A stretch of 64,000 nucleotides of DNA from JBBIMS01 sp964531645 (GTDB lineage: Bacteria; Acidobacteriota; Aminicenantia; JBFLYD01; JBBIMS01): assembly GCA_964531645.1 (NCBI GenBank), contig CAZHEF010000005.1, forward strand, positions 10,453-74,452, read 5' to 3'. This document shows, one piece after another, positions 17,901-24,922 of this stretch (position 1 is the first letter of the stretch; every line of letters begins with the position of its first letter). A program made the position numbers and the translations under genes. Below the pieces are notes generated by a model that saw only the letters and a program-made list of their open reading frames with translations, was not told the origin of the DNA and did not search any database.

Positions 17901-19416
17901 CAATCTTTTCCTAAAATGCATAGAGCTTTTCAACGAATTGGATAATAGATTTCTAAGCAATATCGCTCTTATCGAATTTTATATTAAATTCCCGGATATA
18001 GCTGAGCTTCGTAACGTTAAAGAATCATTAGAATGGCTTAAAGAGTGTGGATATTTTAGATATTCTCAATATGAAGAATCGATTTTTCCGAAAGAAAAGG
18101 AAAGCAATTCTCGAAAATTATTAAAATTTCTGGCAGAGATGGGAAGATTCGACTGGATAAAGGTTCTTACCTTCGATTCTTCGGGTAAGCTATCTCTGGA
18201 AGGAGTATTCCCTTACATCGATATAGAAGACACTGCCTGCATAGATATTTCTATTCTATCTCCTAAGGTCTTTAAAACCGAGGGTTCAGAAACCTTACAG
18301 ATTCCAATAATAAAATCAGGAATTCTGAAAGGATTTGTTCTTTGTGGGAAGAAAGGGCGCATCGAAAGTGAAGATATAGAACAAGTTCTTTCTTTTGCAG
18401 AGCCTATCTATTCAATTTTTTACAGAAAGGAGAAAAAGGAAGGGGATAGATTAGGGTTAGAGCCAAGAATAATAGGTGGGACTTCTATTAAGAAAATAAT
18501 TGAGATAATAAACAAAATAAAAGATTTCAATTATCCTGTTCTAATTGTTGGAGAAAGCGGAACAGGGAAGGAGCTAATTTCAAGATATATTCATAATTTA
18601 AGTTCAAGAAGGAACGGTCCTTTTATACCAATAAATTGTAGCGCATTACCAGAACATCTTCTTGAATCAGAACTCTTCGGATGGGTAAAGGGGGCATTCA
18701 CAGGAGCTAATACTGAAAGAAAAGGTCTTATAGAGGAAGCAGACGGAGGGACTTTTTTCCTCGACGAAATTGGAGACTTGCCACTTTCTCTTCAGGCGAA
18801 GCTTTTAAGAGTTCTGCAGGAAAAAGAAACGAGAAGACTTGGAGAAAATAAAATAAGAAAAGTAGATGTGAGATTTATAAGTGCAACAAACAAAGATTTA
18901 GAGCAAGAGGTAAAAGAAAAAAGATTCAGAGAAGATTTATATTACAGGGTAAAAGGTGTGGTTATCCATATCCCTCCATTAAGGGAAAGGAAAGAGGATA
19001 TACCCCTCCTCACAAACTATTTTATAGAGAAATATTGTGATGAAATTGGGAGGGATAAAGTTCATCTTTCCTCCGGTGCCTTAGAAACACTAATTACTTA
19101 TCCATGGCCAGGAAATGTGAGGGAACTCGAATCAGAAATAAGGAATACCATAATGTTTCTTGATCCGGAAAAGAAGATAGTAAATATAGACGACTTACCT
19201 CCAAATATAGCTTCCCAAAGGACAATAAAGTTAGATGTTGGGGGAAATTATGATCTGGTTACTGCAAAAGAAATTTTTGAAAAAAATTATATTGAAGAGA
19301 TTTTAAAAAGGAACAGCTGGAACAGAAAAAAAACTGCAGATGCGCTCAACATAACAAGACAGGGATTGTTCAAACTGATGAAGAAATATGGAATAAGAAA
19401 TAAAGTTAATGAGTAA
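14980..19416 (+). CDS. Pseudokinase-NTPase-TPR-sigma-54 activator
   Basis: A 1478-residue regulator. Residues 1-210 look like a degraded Ser/Thr kinase: VILKIL resembles the VAIK strand, LYHRNIVSAIDL resembles the C-helix region, but no HRD or DFG motif is present. A first NTPase follows with P loop GKEGQGKST (226-234) and a IYDDLDKA Walker B-like segment. A TPR superhelix fills about 500-1020 and a GAF-like segment about 1040-1150. The sigma-54 AAA+ domain has GESGTGKE (1191-1198), ELFGWVKGAFTGA with GAFTGA at 1238 and GGTFFLDEIG at 1256. A Fis-type helix-turn-helix (about 1448-1472) ends the protein. The intact GAFTGA loop predicts open-complex formation with RpoN. It overlaps the downstream permease gene by 8 bp. 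Confidence 0.88.
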   Translation: MEDLLKNRFSELTPIEESLSYSTFKGFDNLFRKNVILKILFPIATKDINLLTLLAQLYHRNIVSAIDLIPLPGGYYCVVFPEYSKNRLSKNDLKEGNPLPFTLQIQAVIEFLFSKSIGIRNISWRNFSKDNGTLYLTEFEENIYRISQLDDEIREEGIENLIFRLPKFIKTNFINEKEIFNKIMKENSYLITSFLGFDLRRKEDQIIDGFIEENGFSYTKVLGIFGKEGQGKSTFLKNSIVRSRSISSPIIFLNSSGMEEFSNALFAQLSWLSPMKRINAYNLEGLDGIVKLIENLFLENGYSSLLFIYDDLDKADYEVVQFFEKICNAINDAYPFKFIFTSENYLPFLKDLRSYHLNLSFSNFNEFRENIWVGHPELEEFIEIAWKKSVGNLNLFHWIIRDLEFWKKGLDYKERDCLKKDLLKNYSKEEIEPLRFIACFPKGFNISWFKNFTKSEMDNLTFFLNKGLLEQKGTRLFLKEPWQSIIKESLPIEEKKRIHDLGAEFDKENSYYHLFIGGRYEEGVEELQRFLEDFKNKGQIKEAINLARLFQENIEKINDSSKKFNFYYSISELHLKIGDFASAFQYIAKSSQFIKPSSEEWMELKVKFVECLYGMMRYGKAIDVLKRSMEFANIYNHEKYVNAFNYHLSKSLWKVGKHEESENILKKLEMSGDRFYSGVAKRDRGYYNFLKGDVGGKQLIESSLKLLDKFPKEGAVALKYLGCIYMKEKRWEESFRSFSRAIRIFEKENDLFNLAGLCSDIGKLFLEREELLNAETWFKKAFEIYSKIDNPRGVTLSQFNLTEVMIPSGKWKIAKEILHRCAEIDKGSQNFFSYAYDISSLGYLEFLTGNFDHAKKLLKESSGIFETYNATKELIDAKLKVTELFLETGDFNGAKKVLDEIDSMDLPEELIRELLGHKLLKAKYFLKKKEVEKSEKIVSEIIDKAAQCELKTILGNALLLKALMSKEKERDESINLFLKCIELFNELDNRFLSNIALIEFYIKFPDIAELRNVKESLEWLKECGYFRYSQYEESIFPKEKESNSRKLLKFLAEMGRFDWIKVLTFDSSGKLSLEGVFPYIDIEDTACIDISILSPKVFKTEGSETLQIPIIKSGILKGFVLCGKKGRIESEDIEQVLSFAEPIYSIFYRKEKKEGDRLGLEPRIIGGTSIKKIIEIINKIKDFNYPVLIVGESGTGKELISRYIHNLSSRRNGPFIPINCSALPEHLLESELFGWVKGAFTGANTERKGLIEEADGGTFFLDEIGDLPLSLQAKLLRVLQEKETRRLGENKIRKVDVRFISATNKDLEQEVKEKRFREDLYYRVKGVVIHIPPLRERKEDIPLLTNYFIEKYCDEIGRDKVHLSSGALETLITYPWPGNVRELESEIRNTIMFLDPEKKIVNIDDLPPNIASQRTIKLDVGGNYDLVTAKEIFEKNYIEEILKRNSWNRKKTADALNITRQGLFKLMKKYGIRNKVNE

Positions 19417-20314
19417 ATTTGTAATAAAGAGGTTATTAAATTCCCTCTTTGTTATATTTCTTGTTTCATCTTCAGGTTTTCTAATTCTCTCATTGTTACC
19501 TGGAACCCCCCAGGAAGCCAAATTTGGGGAAAGAGTATATTACTTAGAGAAAGATGAAGCTTCTCCTTTTTCAAAATATTGGAAATTTATTTGCAATTTT
19601 TCAAAGGAAGGTTTAGGAAGGTCTTTTGTAACTGGAAGGAAAGTTCTTGATGAAGTTATGGATGCATTACCTTATTCACTTTTGCTTGCCACCTTTTCAA
19701 TATTTCTCTCTCTTTTAATTTCTTTTCCTGCAGGTGTGTCTGGTGCCTTCAAGCAGAAAAGTTTTATTGATACCCTTATACTATTCTTTTCTATTCTTTT
19801 TAATTCGTTGCCTGTTATAAGTTTAGGACCTCTTCTTGTAGTTATACTCTCAATCTGGATAGGAGTTCTTCCGGTCTCAGGTGCAGAAAGTTTTAAAAGT
19901 TTGATCCTACCATCTTTGACCCTTGCCATTCCCTTCTCAGCCTATTTAGTAAGAATACTTAGAAAAAGCTTGGAAGATGAGCTTAAAAGGGGTTATATAT
20001 TATCTTTGAGAGCAAGGGGTATCAGTCATAGGCGAATTGTTTTATTTCATGCTCTTAGAAACTCCCTTTTCCCCTTTTTGACTGTAGTAAACTTGAGATT
20101 AGGAAGTCTATTAACAGGTGCTATTCTTACAGAAACTCTTTTTTCATGGCCTGGCGTTGGTAGACTTCTTGTAAAGAGCGTGAGCGGTAGGGATTATAAT
20201 CTCACTGTTGGAATTATATTATTATCATCTTTGGTTTATATATTTTTAAACCTTCTTACTGATATCACTTATGCTCTTTTTGACCCAAGAGTTCGATATG
20301 CCTATAAAGAATAG
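19409..20314 (+). CDS. Peptide/nickel-type ABC permease (DppB family)
   Basis: A 301-residue inner-membrane permease with about six helices. The N-terminal KFVIKRLLNSLFVIFLVSS and the EAA loop (RARGISHRRIVLFHALRNS) are typical of DppB/OppB. The proline/glycine pattern LTETLFSWPGVGRL also fits. It starts inside the end of the sigma-54 regulator gene. No ATP-binding or solute-binding gene is adjacent, so substrate and partners are unknown; the usual substrates are peptides, nickel or sugars. Confidence 0.88.
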   Translation: MSKFVIKRLLNSLFVIFLVSSSGFLILSLLPGTPQEAKFGERVYYLEKDEASPFSKYWKFICNFSKEGLGRSFVTGRKVLDEVMDALPYSLLLATFSIFLSLLISFPAGVSGAFKQKSFIDTLILFFSILFNSLPVISLGPLLVVILSIWIGVLPVSGAESFKSLILPSLTLAIPFSAYLVRILRKSLEDELKRGYILSLRARGISHRRIVLFHALRNSLFPFLTVVNLRLGSLLTGAILTETLFSWPGVGRLLVKSVSGRDYNLTVGIILLSSLVYIFLNLLTDITYALFDPRVRYAYKE

Positions 20315-21092
20315 AGAAAGCTTAAAAATAGCTGGTTTATGCCTGACTTCCTTTATTTTTTTCTTTTCATTTATATTACCAATTTTTTATAAAGTTTCTC
20401 CTTTTTCCATTGAGCTTGAAAGAAGACTTTCCAAACCGTCTTTTTCATCGCCCTTCGGTAGGGACGAACTCGGAAGAGACCTTCTTGCCAGGATTTCCTA
20501 TGGAGGAAGGGTCTCCATTTCAATTTCTTTAATTGTGGTGTTCTTATCTCTGCTGATTGGAACTTTGGTGGGAATACTCGCAGGATGGAATGGGAAATTT
20601 TTTGATGAGATAATCGGGAGATTGATGGACTTTCTTCTTGCCTTTCCAGGAATAATTCTTGTCCTTGCCCTTTCTCTCCTTTTAGGACAGGGTGTCTTAA
20701 ATCTAATATTAGCCCTGACCATTGCCAACAGCATTGAAATTCTAAAGATTGCAAGGGCACAAACAATAAAAATTAAAAATATAGAATTTATTAAAGCTTC
20801 CTTACTAATGGGGTCATCTTCCCTGAAAATTATAGTTCATCACTTTTTGCCCCATGTTTTCCCTGTAATTCTTTCCCATGCTCTTTTGACAATTCCTTAT
20901 GTGATTCTTTCAGAAGCCGGATTGAGCTTTATAGGAGCTGGAATAACTCCTCCAACTCCATCATGGGGAAATATAATAGCCGAAGGAAGATATCACTTTT
21001 TTGATGCAATCCATTTAACTCTGATACCCGGCTTATTCCTTTTTATTGCAGTCCTTGGCTTTAACATGATTGGAGAGTCCTATGAAATATGA
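20298..21092 (+). CDS. Peptide/nickel-type ABC permease (DppC family)
   Basis: A 264-residue permease with six helices. FGRDELGRDLLARISYGGRVSI near the N-terminus and the EAA loop (KASLLMGSSSLKIIVHHFLP) mark the DppC/OppC family; ILSEAGLSFIGAGITPPTPSWG is the usual C-terminal signature. An upstream ATG at 20271 would add nine residues; I prefer 20298, which leaves a 17-bp overlap with the dppB-like gene and fits the usual family start. The pair forms the membrane core of an importer whose ATPases and binding protein must lie elsewhere. Confidence 0.87.
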   Translation: MPIKNRESLKIAGLCLTSFIFFFSFILPIFYKVSPFSIELERRLSKPSFSSPFGRDELGRDLLARISYGGRVSISISLIVVFLSLLIGTLVGILAGWNGKFFDEIIGRLMDFLLAFPGIILVLALSLLLGQGVLNLILALTIANSIEILKIARAQTIKIKNIEFIKASLLMGSSSLKIIVHHFLPHVFPVILSHALLTIPYVILSEAGLSFIGAGITPPTPSWGNIIAEGRYHFFDAIHLTLIPGLFLFIAVLGFNMIGESYEI

Positions 21093-21621
21093 AAAGGATA
21101 AAATTCTTGTCCATGCATGCTGTGCTCCTGATGCTTTAGGCTCTTTTGAGTCTTTCTTCATGGATTTTTTCCCTATTTTTTTCTTCTTCAATCCTAACAT
21201 CCATCCAGAGGGAGAGTATAGAAAGAGATCAGAAGAAATGTTAAGAGTAGGGGAATTACTTGGTGTGGAGGTTATCTTTGGAGATTATCTTCCAGAGAGA
21301 TGGTTTTATAATGTGAGAGCTTTAAAAAATGAGAAAGAGGGTGGACTAAGGTGTAATATTTGTATTGCAGTCAGGCTATATGAAACTTCACTAAAAGCAA
21401 AGGAATTAAAAATTAGTTATTTTTCTACCACCCTTACCATCAGTCCTAAAAAAAATGTAGAAATCGTCAACAGAATTGGAAGGATGATCGGTAAAAAAGA
21501 AGGAGTAGAATTTATAGAGAAAGTATTGAGAAAAAAAGGAGGTTTTGAGAAAAGCGCTTCTTTAAGTAGAAAATATGATCTTTACAGACAAAAGTATTGT
21601 GGCTGTATCTACAGTCTTTAA
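21082..21621 (+). CDS. queH: QueH-like epoxyqueuosine reductase
   Basis: QueH converts epoxyqueuosine to queuosine in tRNA, using Fe-S chemistry. This 179-residue protein has the family pattern FFNPNIHPEGEYRKR, FGDY.PE.WF, an RCNIC motif, YFSTTLTISPKKN and the terminal YCGC. The usual CCAPC near the N-terminus reads CCAPD, so one conserved Cys is replaced by Asp. A TTG at 21070 is also open, but GGAG at 21072-21075 is well placed for the ATG at 21082. It overlaps the permease stop by 11 bp. Confidence 0.82.
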   Translation: MKYEKDKILVHACCAPDALGSFESFFMDFFPIFFFFNPNIHPEGEYRKRSEEMLRVGELLGVEVIFGDYLPERWFYNVRALKNEKEGGLRCNICIAVRLYETSLKAKELKISYFSTTLTISPKKNVEIVNRIGRMIGKKEGVEFIEKVLRKKGGFEKSASLSRKYDLYRQKYCGCIYSL

Positions 21622-21640
21622 GAAAGGAAGATTTCTGAAC

Positions 21641-22051
21641 TTATCCCATTGAAGGAGAAACTATCAAAGAAGTAATTATTCCTGCTATCCCATATCCAAA
21701 AAAGCTTTGCAACAGCCACACTCCGACAGTGTTGGGAGGATAATTAACAAAAATATCTTGGATCAAATAGGTAGGAAGAAGGAAAACAAGCCAGCCGAAA
21801 AGGCCGTAATAGATTCCTTTTAGCACGCTTGTCCCGGGTATACCTTGAAAAACAAGCATAAAAGTGAGAGTAAACAGGAGACCGCTGAATATTGACATTA
21901 AAAAAAACTGAAGCGTTCCAGAACCCTTTCTCCACAAAGAGGAGTAGTTGGGATCAAGGTACAATTTTTTAAAAACAATCCCACTAAAAAACCAGTGGAA
22001 GAGAAAAATAGAAAGACCTGAAAGCAAACCTCCAATAAGCCACCTTAACAT
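21641..22051 (-). CDS. Four-helix membrane protein of unknown function
   Basis: A 136-residue protein made of about four transmembrane helices (near 5-25, 45-68, 80-97 and 108-132) with short loops and no catalytic motif that I recognise. A GGAGG ribosome-binding site sits 7 bp before the ATG, and a plausible promoter lies just upstream. It converges with the queH-like gene (19 bp between stops). It resembles small DUF-type integral membrane proteins. Confidence 0.65.
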   Translation of the reverse strand: MLRWLIGGLLSGLSIFLFHWFFSGIVFKKLYLDPNYSSLWRKGSGTLQFFLMSIFSGLLFTLTFMLVFQGIPGTSVLKGIYYGLFGWLVFLLPTYLIQDIFVNYPPNTVGVWLLQSFFGYGIAGIITSLIVSPSMG

Positions 22052-22070
22052 ATCAACCTCCTTACCAATT

Positions 22071-22098
22071 ATTCTATTAAAGAATTAAAAAAAATCAA
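22071..22098 (-). promoter_or_regulatory. Probable promoter of the four-helix membrane protein gene
   Basis: On the minus strand TTGATT (22093-22098) and TAGAAT (22071-22076) are separated by 16 bp, ending about 20 bp before the ATG at 22051. The rest of the 22099-22234 gap is AT-rich and shows nothing else that I can identify. Confidence 0.5.
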
Positions 22099-22234
22099 CC
22101 TGATTTAATGTCGGATAATAAATATTATGTAAACCAAAACTGAAAATCGGCTTCTGTAAACAAGTCTTAGATTTGAATTTTTTTTGAAAGTTAAATAGAC
22201 GGGCTATGGATATATTGACTGAATCGGTTGGTTT

Positions 22235-22978
22235 TTAGTCTTCAGGCTCAAGTTTTTTAAGGACTGATTTAATTGCTTCTTTAAGCTCTTCTTTTGTAAC
22301 ATTTTGCTTTCTGAATGTAATTTTTAAAATAAAATTCTCCCCTTTAAACTTGAAAAAAAATTTTTTCTCCTTTTTTTCCCTTTTAATTTTTCTTATACCA
22401 TCTCTATTCAAAATACCAGAAGTAAATTTTTCAAGAGCTTCTAACATTTTTTCTTTGTTTTTCAACCTTGCTATTTCCACGAGAATTGTTTTTGATGGAA
22501 TTGAAAGCTCCTTACACTTTTCAGCTACATCTGATGGAATCTTAGAGATAGAGATAGACTCAGTAATTGATGATCTGGACTTTCCAATTTTTTCAGCTAT
22601 TTCTTTGTGACTATAACCATAGAGCTCAGAAAGGAGTTTTAATCCATAAGATTCCTCAAAAGGCGTTAAATCCTTCCTCTGTAAATTTTCAATCAGGGCA
22701 ATCTCGAGAGCTTCATTGTCAGTGACATCAACTTCAATACATGGAATTTCTTTTAACCCAGCATCAATAGAAGCCCTGAATCTTCTTTCCCCTGATATTA
22801 TCTCGAACCTTTCCTCCTTTCTTCTTACGATTATAGGCTCAAGAACCCCTTTTTCTTTTATTGAATCTATCAATTCACCAAGGTCTCCAAGATTACTTCT
22901 GGGCTGAAGAGGATTGGGATCTATAAGTTCAAGAGGGACAATTTTTACAGATAATTTCTTTCTCTCATCTGTCGGCAT
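22235..22978 (-). CDS. ParB/Spo0J-type DNA-binding protein
   Basis: A 247-residue ParB-family protein. The N-terminal CTPase/partition domain has IDPNPLQPR (about 18-26), the arginine-rich GERRFRA box and ENLQRKDLTPFEE. A helix-turn-helix follows (YSHKEIAEKIGKSRSSITESI, about 118-138), then a basic Lys-rich C-terminal part. ParB normally loads onto parS and works with ParA in chromosome segregation. No parA is adjacent, and the last 60 residues are unlike the usual dimerisation domain, so it may be a Noc-like or accessory paralogue. A 16-bp palindrome covers the start codon. It is divergent from fabH, with its own promoter. Confidence 0.85.
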   Translation of the reverse strand: MPTDERKKLSVKIVPLELIDPNPLQPRSNLGDLGELIDSIKEKGVLEPIIVRRKEERFEIISGERRFRASIDAGLKEIPCIEVDVTDNEALEIALIENLQRKDLTPFEESYGLKLLSELYGYSHKEIAEKIGKSRSSITESISISKIPSDVAEKCKELSIPSKTILVEIARLKNKEKMLEALEKFTSGILNRDGIRKIKREKKEKKFFFKFKGENFILKITFRKQNVTKEELKEAIKSVLKKLEPED

Positions 22979-22985
22979 GCCGACA
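22970..22985. promoter_or_regulatory. Perfect 16-bp palindrome over the parB-like start codon
   Basis: TGTCGGCATGCCGACA is a perfect inverted repeat whose centre contains the ATG start of the ParB-family gene. Length and TGT...ACA ends recall the parS site (TGTTTCACGTGAAACA), but the core differs. It is GC-rich in an AT-rich region. It could be an autoregulatory operator or a diverged parS; chance cannot be excluded. Confidence 0.4.
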
Positions 22986-23035
22986 CCCTACTCTGACATC
23001 AAAATACAAAAAAGATTTCTTACCATCTCTTTATT

Positions 23036-23064
23036 ATTATATTGGAGTAAGAATTTTTTTTCAA
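23036..23064 (-). promoter_or_regulatory. Promoter of the parB-like gene
   Basis: Minus-strand TTGAAA (23059-23064), a 17-bp spacer and a perfect TATAAT (23036-23041). It lies back to back with the fabH promoter, and its leader of about 50 nt runs through the palindrome at 22970-22985. Confidence 0.7.
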
Positions 23065-23070
23065 TTTAGT

Positions 23071-23098
23071 TTGATTTTAATTGAAAATATATTAATAT
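23071..23098 (+). promoter_or_regulatory. Promoter of the fabH operon with overlapping AT-rich palindrome
   Basis: TTGATT (23071-23076), a 16-bp spacer and TAATAT (23093-23098), about 33 bp before the fabH ATG. A near-perfect 28-bp palindrome (23081-23108, arms TTGAA/TTCAA) covers the -10 and the likely start point, where a repressor could act. The AT-rich core makes part of the symmetry trivial. Confidence 0.5.
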
Positions 23099-23131
23099 AT
23101 ATATTCAAAATCATTTCAAAAAGAGGTTGGT

Positions 23132-24127
23132 ATGAGAAGAACAGTTATATTGGGAACAGGACATTATGTCCCTCCGAGGGTTGTAACAAATTTTGATCTT
23201 GAAAAAATGATGGACACTTCCGATGAGTGGATAAGAGAAAGAACTGGAATCATCGAAAGAAGATTTGTTGAACCCGGGACAGCCACCTCAGACCTTGCCT
23301 TGCAGGCTTCTCTACGAGCTATAGAAGATGCAAAAATATCCAAAGAGGAGATAGACTTCATTATATTTGCAACTCTCTCTCCTGATTATCTATTCCCTGG
23401 AGCAGGTGTCTTTTTGCAGGCTAAACTCGGACTTGAAAGGATAGGGGCTCTTGATATAAGGAATCAGTGCACAGGATTTATATATGGACTTGCTGTTGCT
23501 GACCAATTCATAAAAACTGGAATATATAAAAAGATACTCCTTGTCGGAGCAGAGATTCAATCTGTTCAATTAAATTTCTCAACTCAGGGAAGGGATATGG
23601 CTGTTCTTTTTGGAGACGGAGCTGGAGCTGTTATATTAGGAGCTGAAGAGGATAGTGGAAAGGGGGTTATCTCCACTCATCTTCATGCAGATGGTAGATA
23701 TGCGAACATACTCTGGATTGAGAAACCAAACATTATGCACTTCCCTTATTTTTATCCTGAGATGATGAATGATCCTGGAATTTACCCGAGTATGCAAGGA
23801 AAACTTGTTTTTAAGCTCGCTTCTGAAAAAATGCCCGAATGCGTTAAAAAGAACCTCGAAGAAAACAATCTCAAAGTGGAAGATATCGACCTTCTCATCC
23901 CTCATCAGGCCAACTATAGAATAACAGATATGGTTGGGAAAGCTTTAAAATTACCTCCTGAAAAAGTTTATTCTAATATTCACAAGTATGGAAATACTAC
24001 CGCCGCTTCAATCCCTATAGCCTTGGACGAGGCAAGGAAAGAAAAAAGACTAAAAGAAGGGGATCTTCTTGTCTTAACTGCTTTTGGCTCAGGTCTAACA
24101 TGGGGTTCTGCTATAATAAGAATGTAA
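23132..24127 (+). CDS. fabH: 3-oxoacyl-ACP synthase III (FabH)
   Basis: FabH condenses acetyl-CoA (or a short acyl-CoA) with malonyl-ACP to start fatty acid synthesis. The 331-residue protein has the full triad: Cys113 in NQCTGF, His258 in PHQAN and Asn288 in YGNTTAAS. The C-terminal ALDEARKEKRLKEGDLL and GSGLTWGS segments fit the family. GAGG lies about 6 bp before the ATG. The gene heads a fabH-tatD-polyprenyl synthase operon; no other fab genes are in the window, so it may also serve a special acyl chain. Confidence 0.93.
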   Translation: MRRTVILGTGHYVPPRVVTNFDLEKMMDTSDEWIRERTGIIERRFVEPGTATSDLALQASLRAIEDAKISKEEIDFIIFATLSPDYLFPGAGVFLQAKLGLERIGALDIRNQCTGFIYGLAVADQFIKTGIYKKILLVGAEIQSVQLNFSTQGRDMAVLFGDGAGAVILGAEEDSGKGVISTHLHADGRYANILWIEKPNIMHFPYFYPEMMNDPGIYPSMQGKLVFKLASEKMPECVKKNLEENNLKVEDIDLLIPHQANYRITDMVGKALKLPPEKVYSNIHKYGNTTAASIPIALDEARKEKRLKEGDLLVLTAFGSGLTWGSAIIRM

Positions 24128-24136
24128 AGGATTAAA

Positions 24137-24922
24137 ATGTTTCTGACAGATTCTCATGCCCATCTCCTTGACCCTTCCTTTGAAAATGACCTGGAAAAGG
24201 TTATGGAGAGAGCCAAAATTTCCAATATAGGGTATATAAATAACTGTATTGACCCATTAGATAATAATGAGGTAGAAAAAGGTTTAAAACTTATAGAGAA
24301 ATATGAGAGCGTTTTCCTCACTGCTGGGGTTCATCCCTTTGATGCAAAAAACCGGAGTGAAAACGAAGATATTGAAAAAATCCTGTTGAATTTTTCACCC
24401 GAAAGATTAATTGCAATTGGAGAAACAGGCATTGATCCCACTTATGATGTTTCAATTGAAATCCAGAAAAATGTCTTTAGAAAACAGATAGAAATTGCTG
24501 AAGAAAAGAATTTACCTATTGTTATTCACTGCAGACATTCTTTTCAAGAGATCTTAGACATTTTAAAGGAAGAAAAATTCATTATTGGCGGTGAACTTCA
24601 CGCATTTTCAGGGACCTGGAATGAAGCTGAGAAATTTTTAGATATAGGTTTTTACATCTCATTTTCTGGAGTCTTGACCTATTCCAAAAAAGCTAAGGAT
24701 GTTGCTACAAAAACTCCTTTCGATAGAATTCTTGTTGAGACTGACTCCCCATATCTTGCTCCTCTACCCTATAGAGGGCAGAGGAATGAACCCTCTTATA
24801 TAATAAGAACCATTGAAGAGCTTTCTCGATTGAAAGGATGTCCCATCGAGAAAATTGCTGAGATAACAACAAATAATTTCATTTCTCTATTTTTAAATAA
24901 AACAGAGCAAAAATGGAACTAA
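24137..24922 (+). CDS. tatD: TatD family metal-dependent hydrolase
   Basis: A 261-residue TIM-barrel hydrolase. The metal ligands appear in order: DSHAHL near the N-terminus, GETGID, IVIHCRH, GELHAFSGT and VETDSPYLAPLPYRGQRNEPSYI. TatD proteins are Mg-dependent 3'-5' exonucleases or DNases. It lies 9 bp after fabH with an AAGGA ribosome-binding site, and its end overlaps the polyprenyl synthase start by 10 bp. Confidence 0.93.
   Translation: MFLTDSHAHLLDPSFENDLEKVMERAKISNIGYINNCIDPLDNNEVEKGLKLIEKYESVFLTAGVHPFDAKNRSENEDIEKILLNFSPERLIAIGETGIDPTYDVSIEIQKNVFRKQIEIAEEKNLPIVIHCRHSFQEILDILKEEKFIIGGELHAFSGTWNEAEKFLDIGFYISFSGVLTYSKKAKDVATKTPFDRILVETDSPYLAPLPYRGQRNEPSYIIRTIEELSRLKGCPIEKIAEITTNNFISLFLNKTEQKWN

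Noticed and set aside
22235..23131. Replication origin next to the parB-like gene
   Set aside because: No cluster of DnaA boxes, dnaA, dnaN, gidA/B or parA was noticed; only a ParB-family gene is present.
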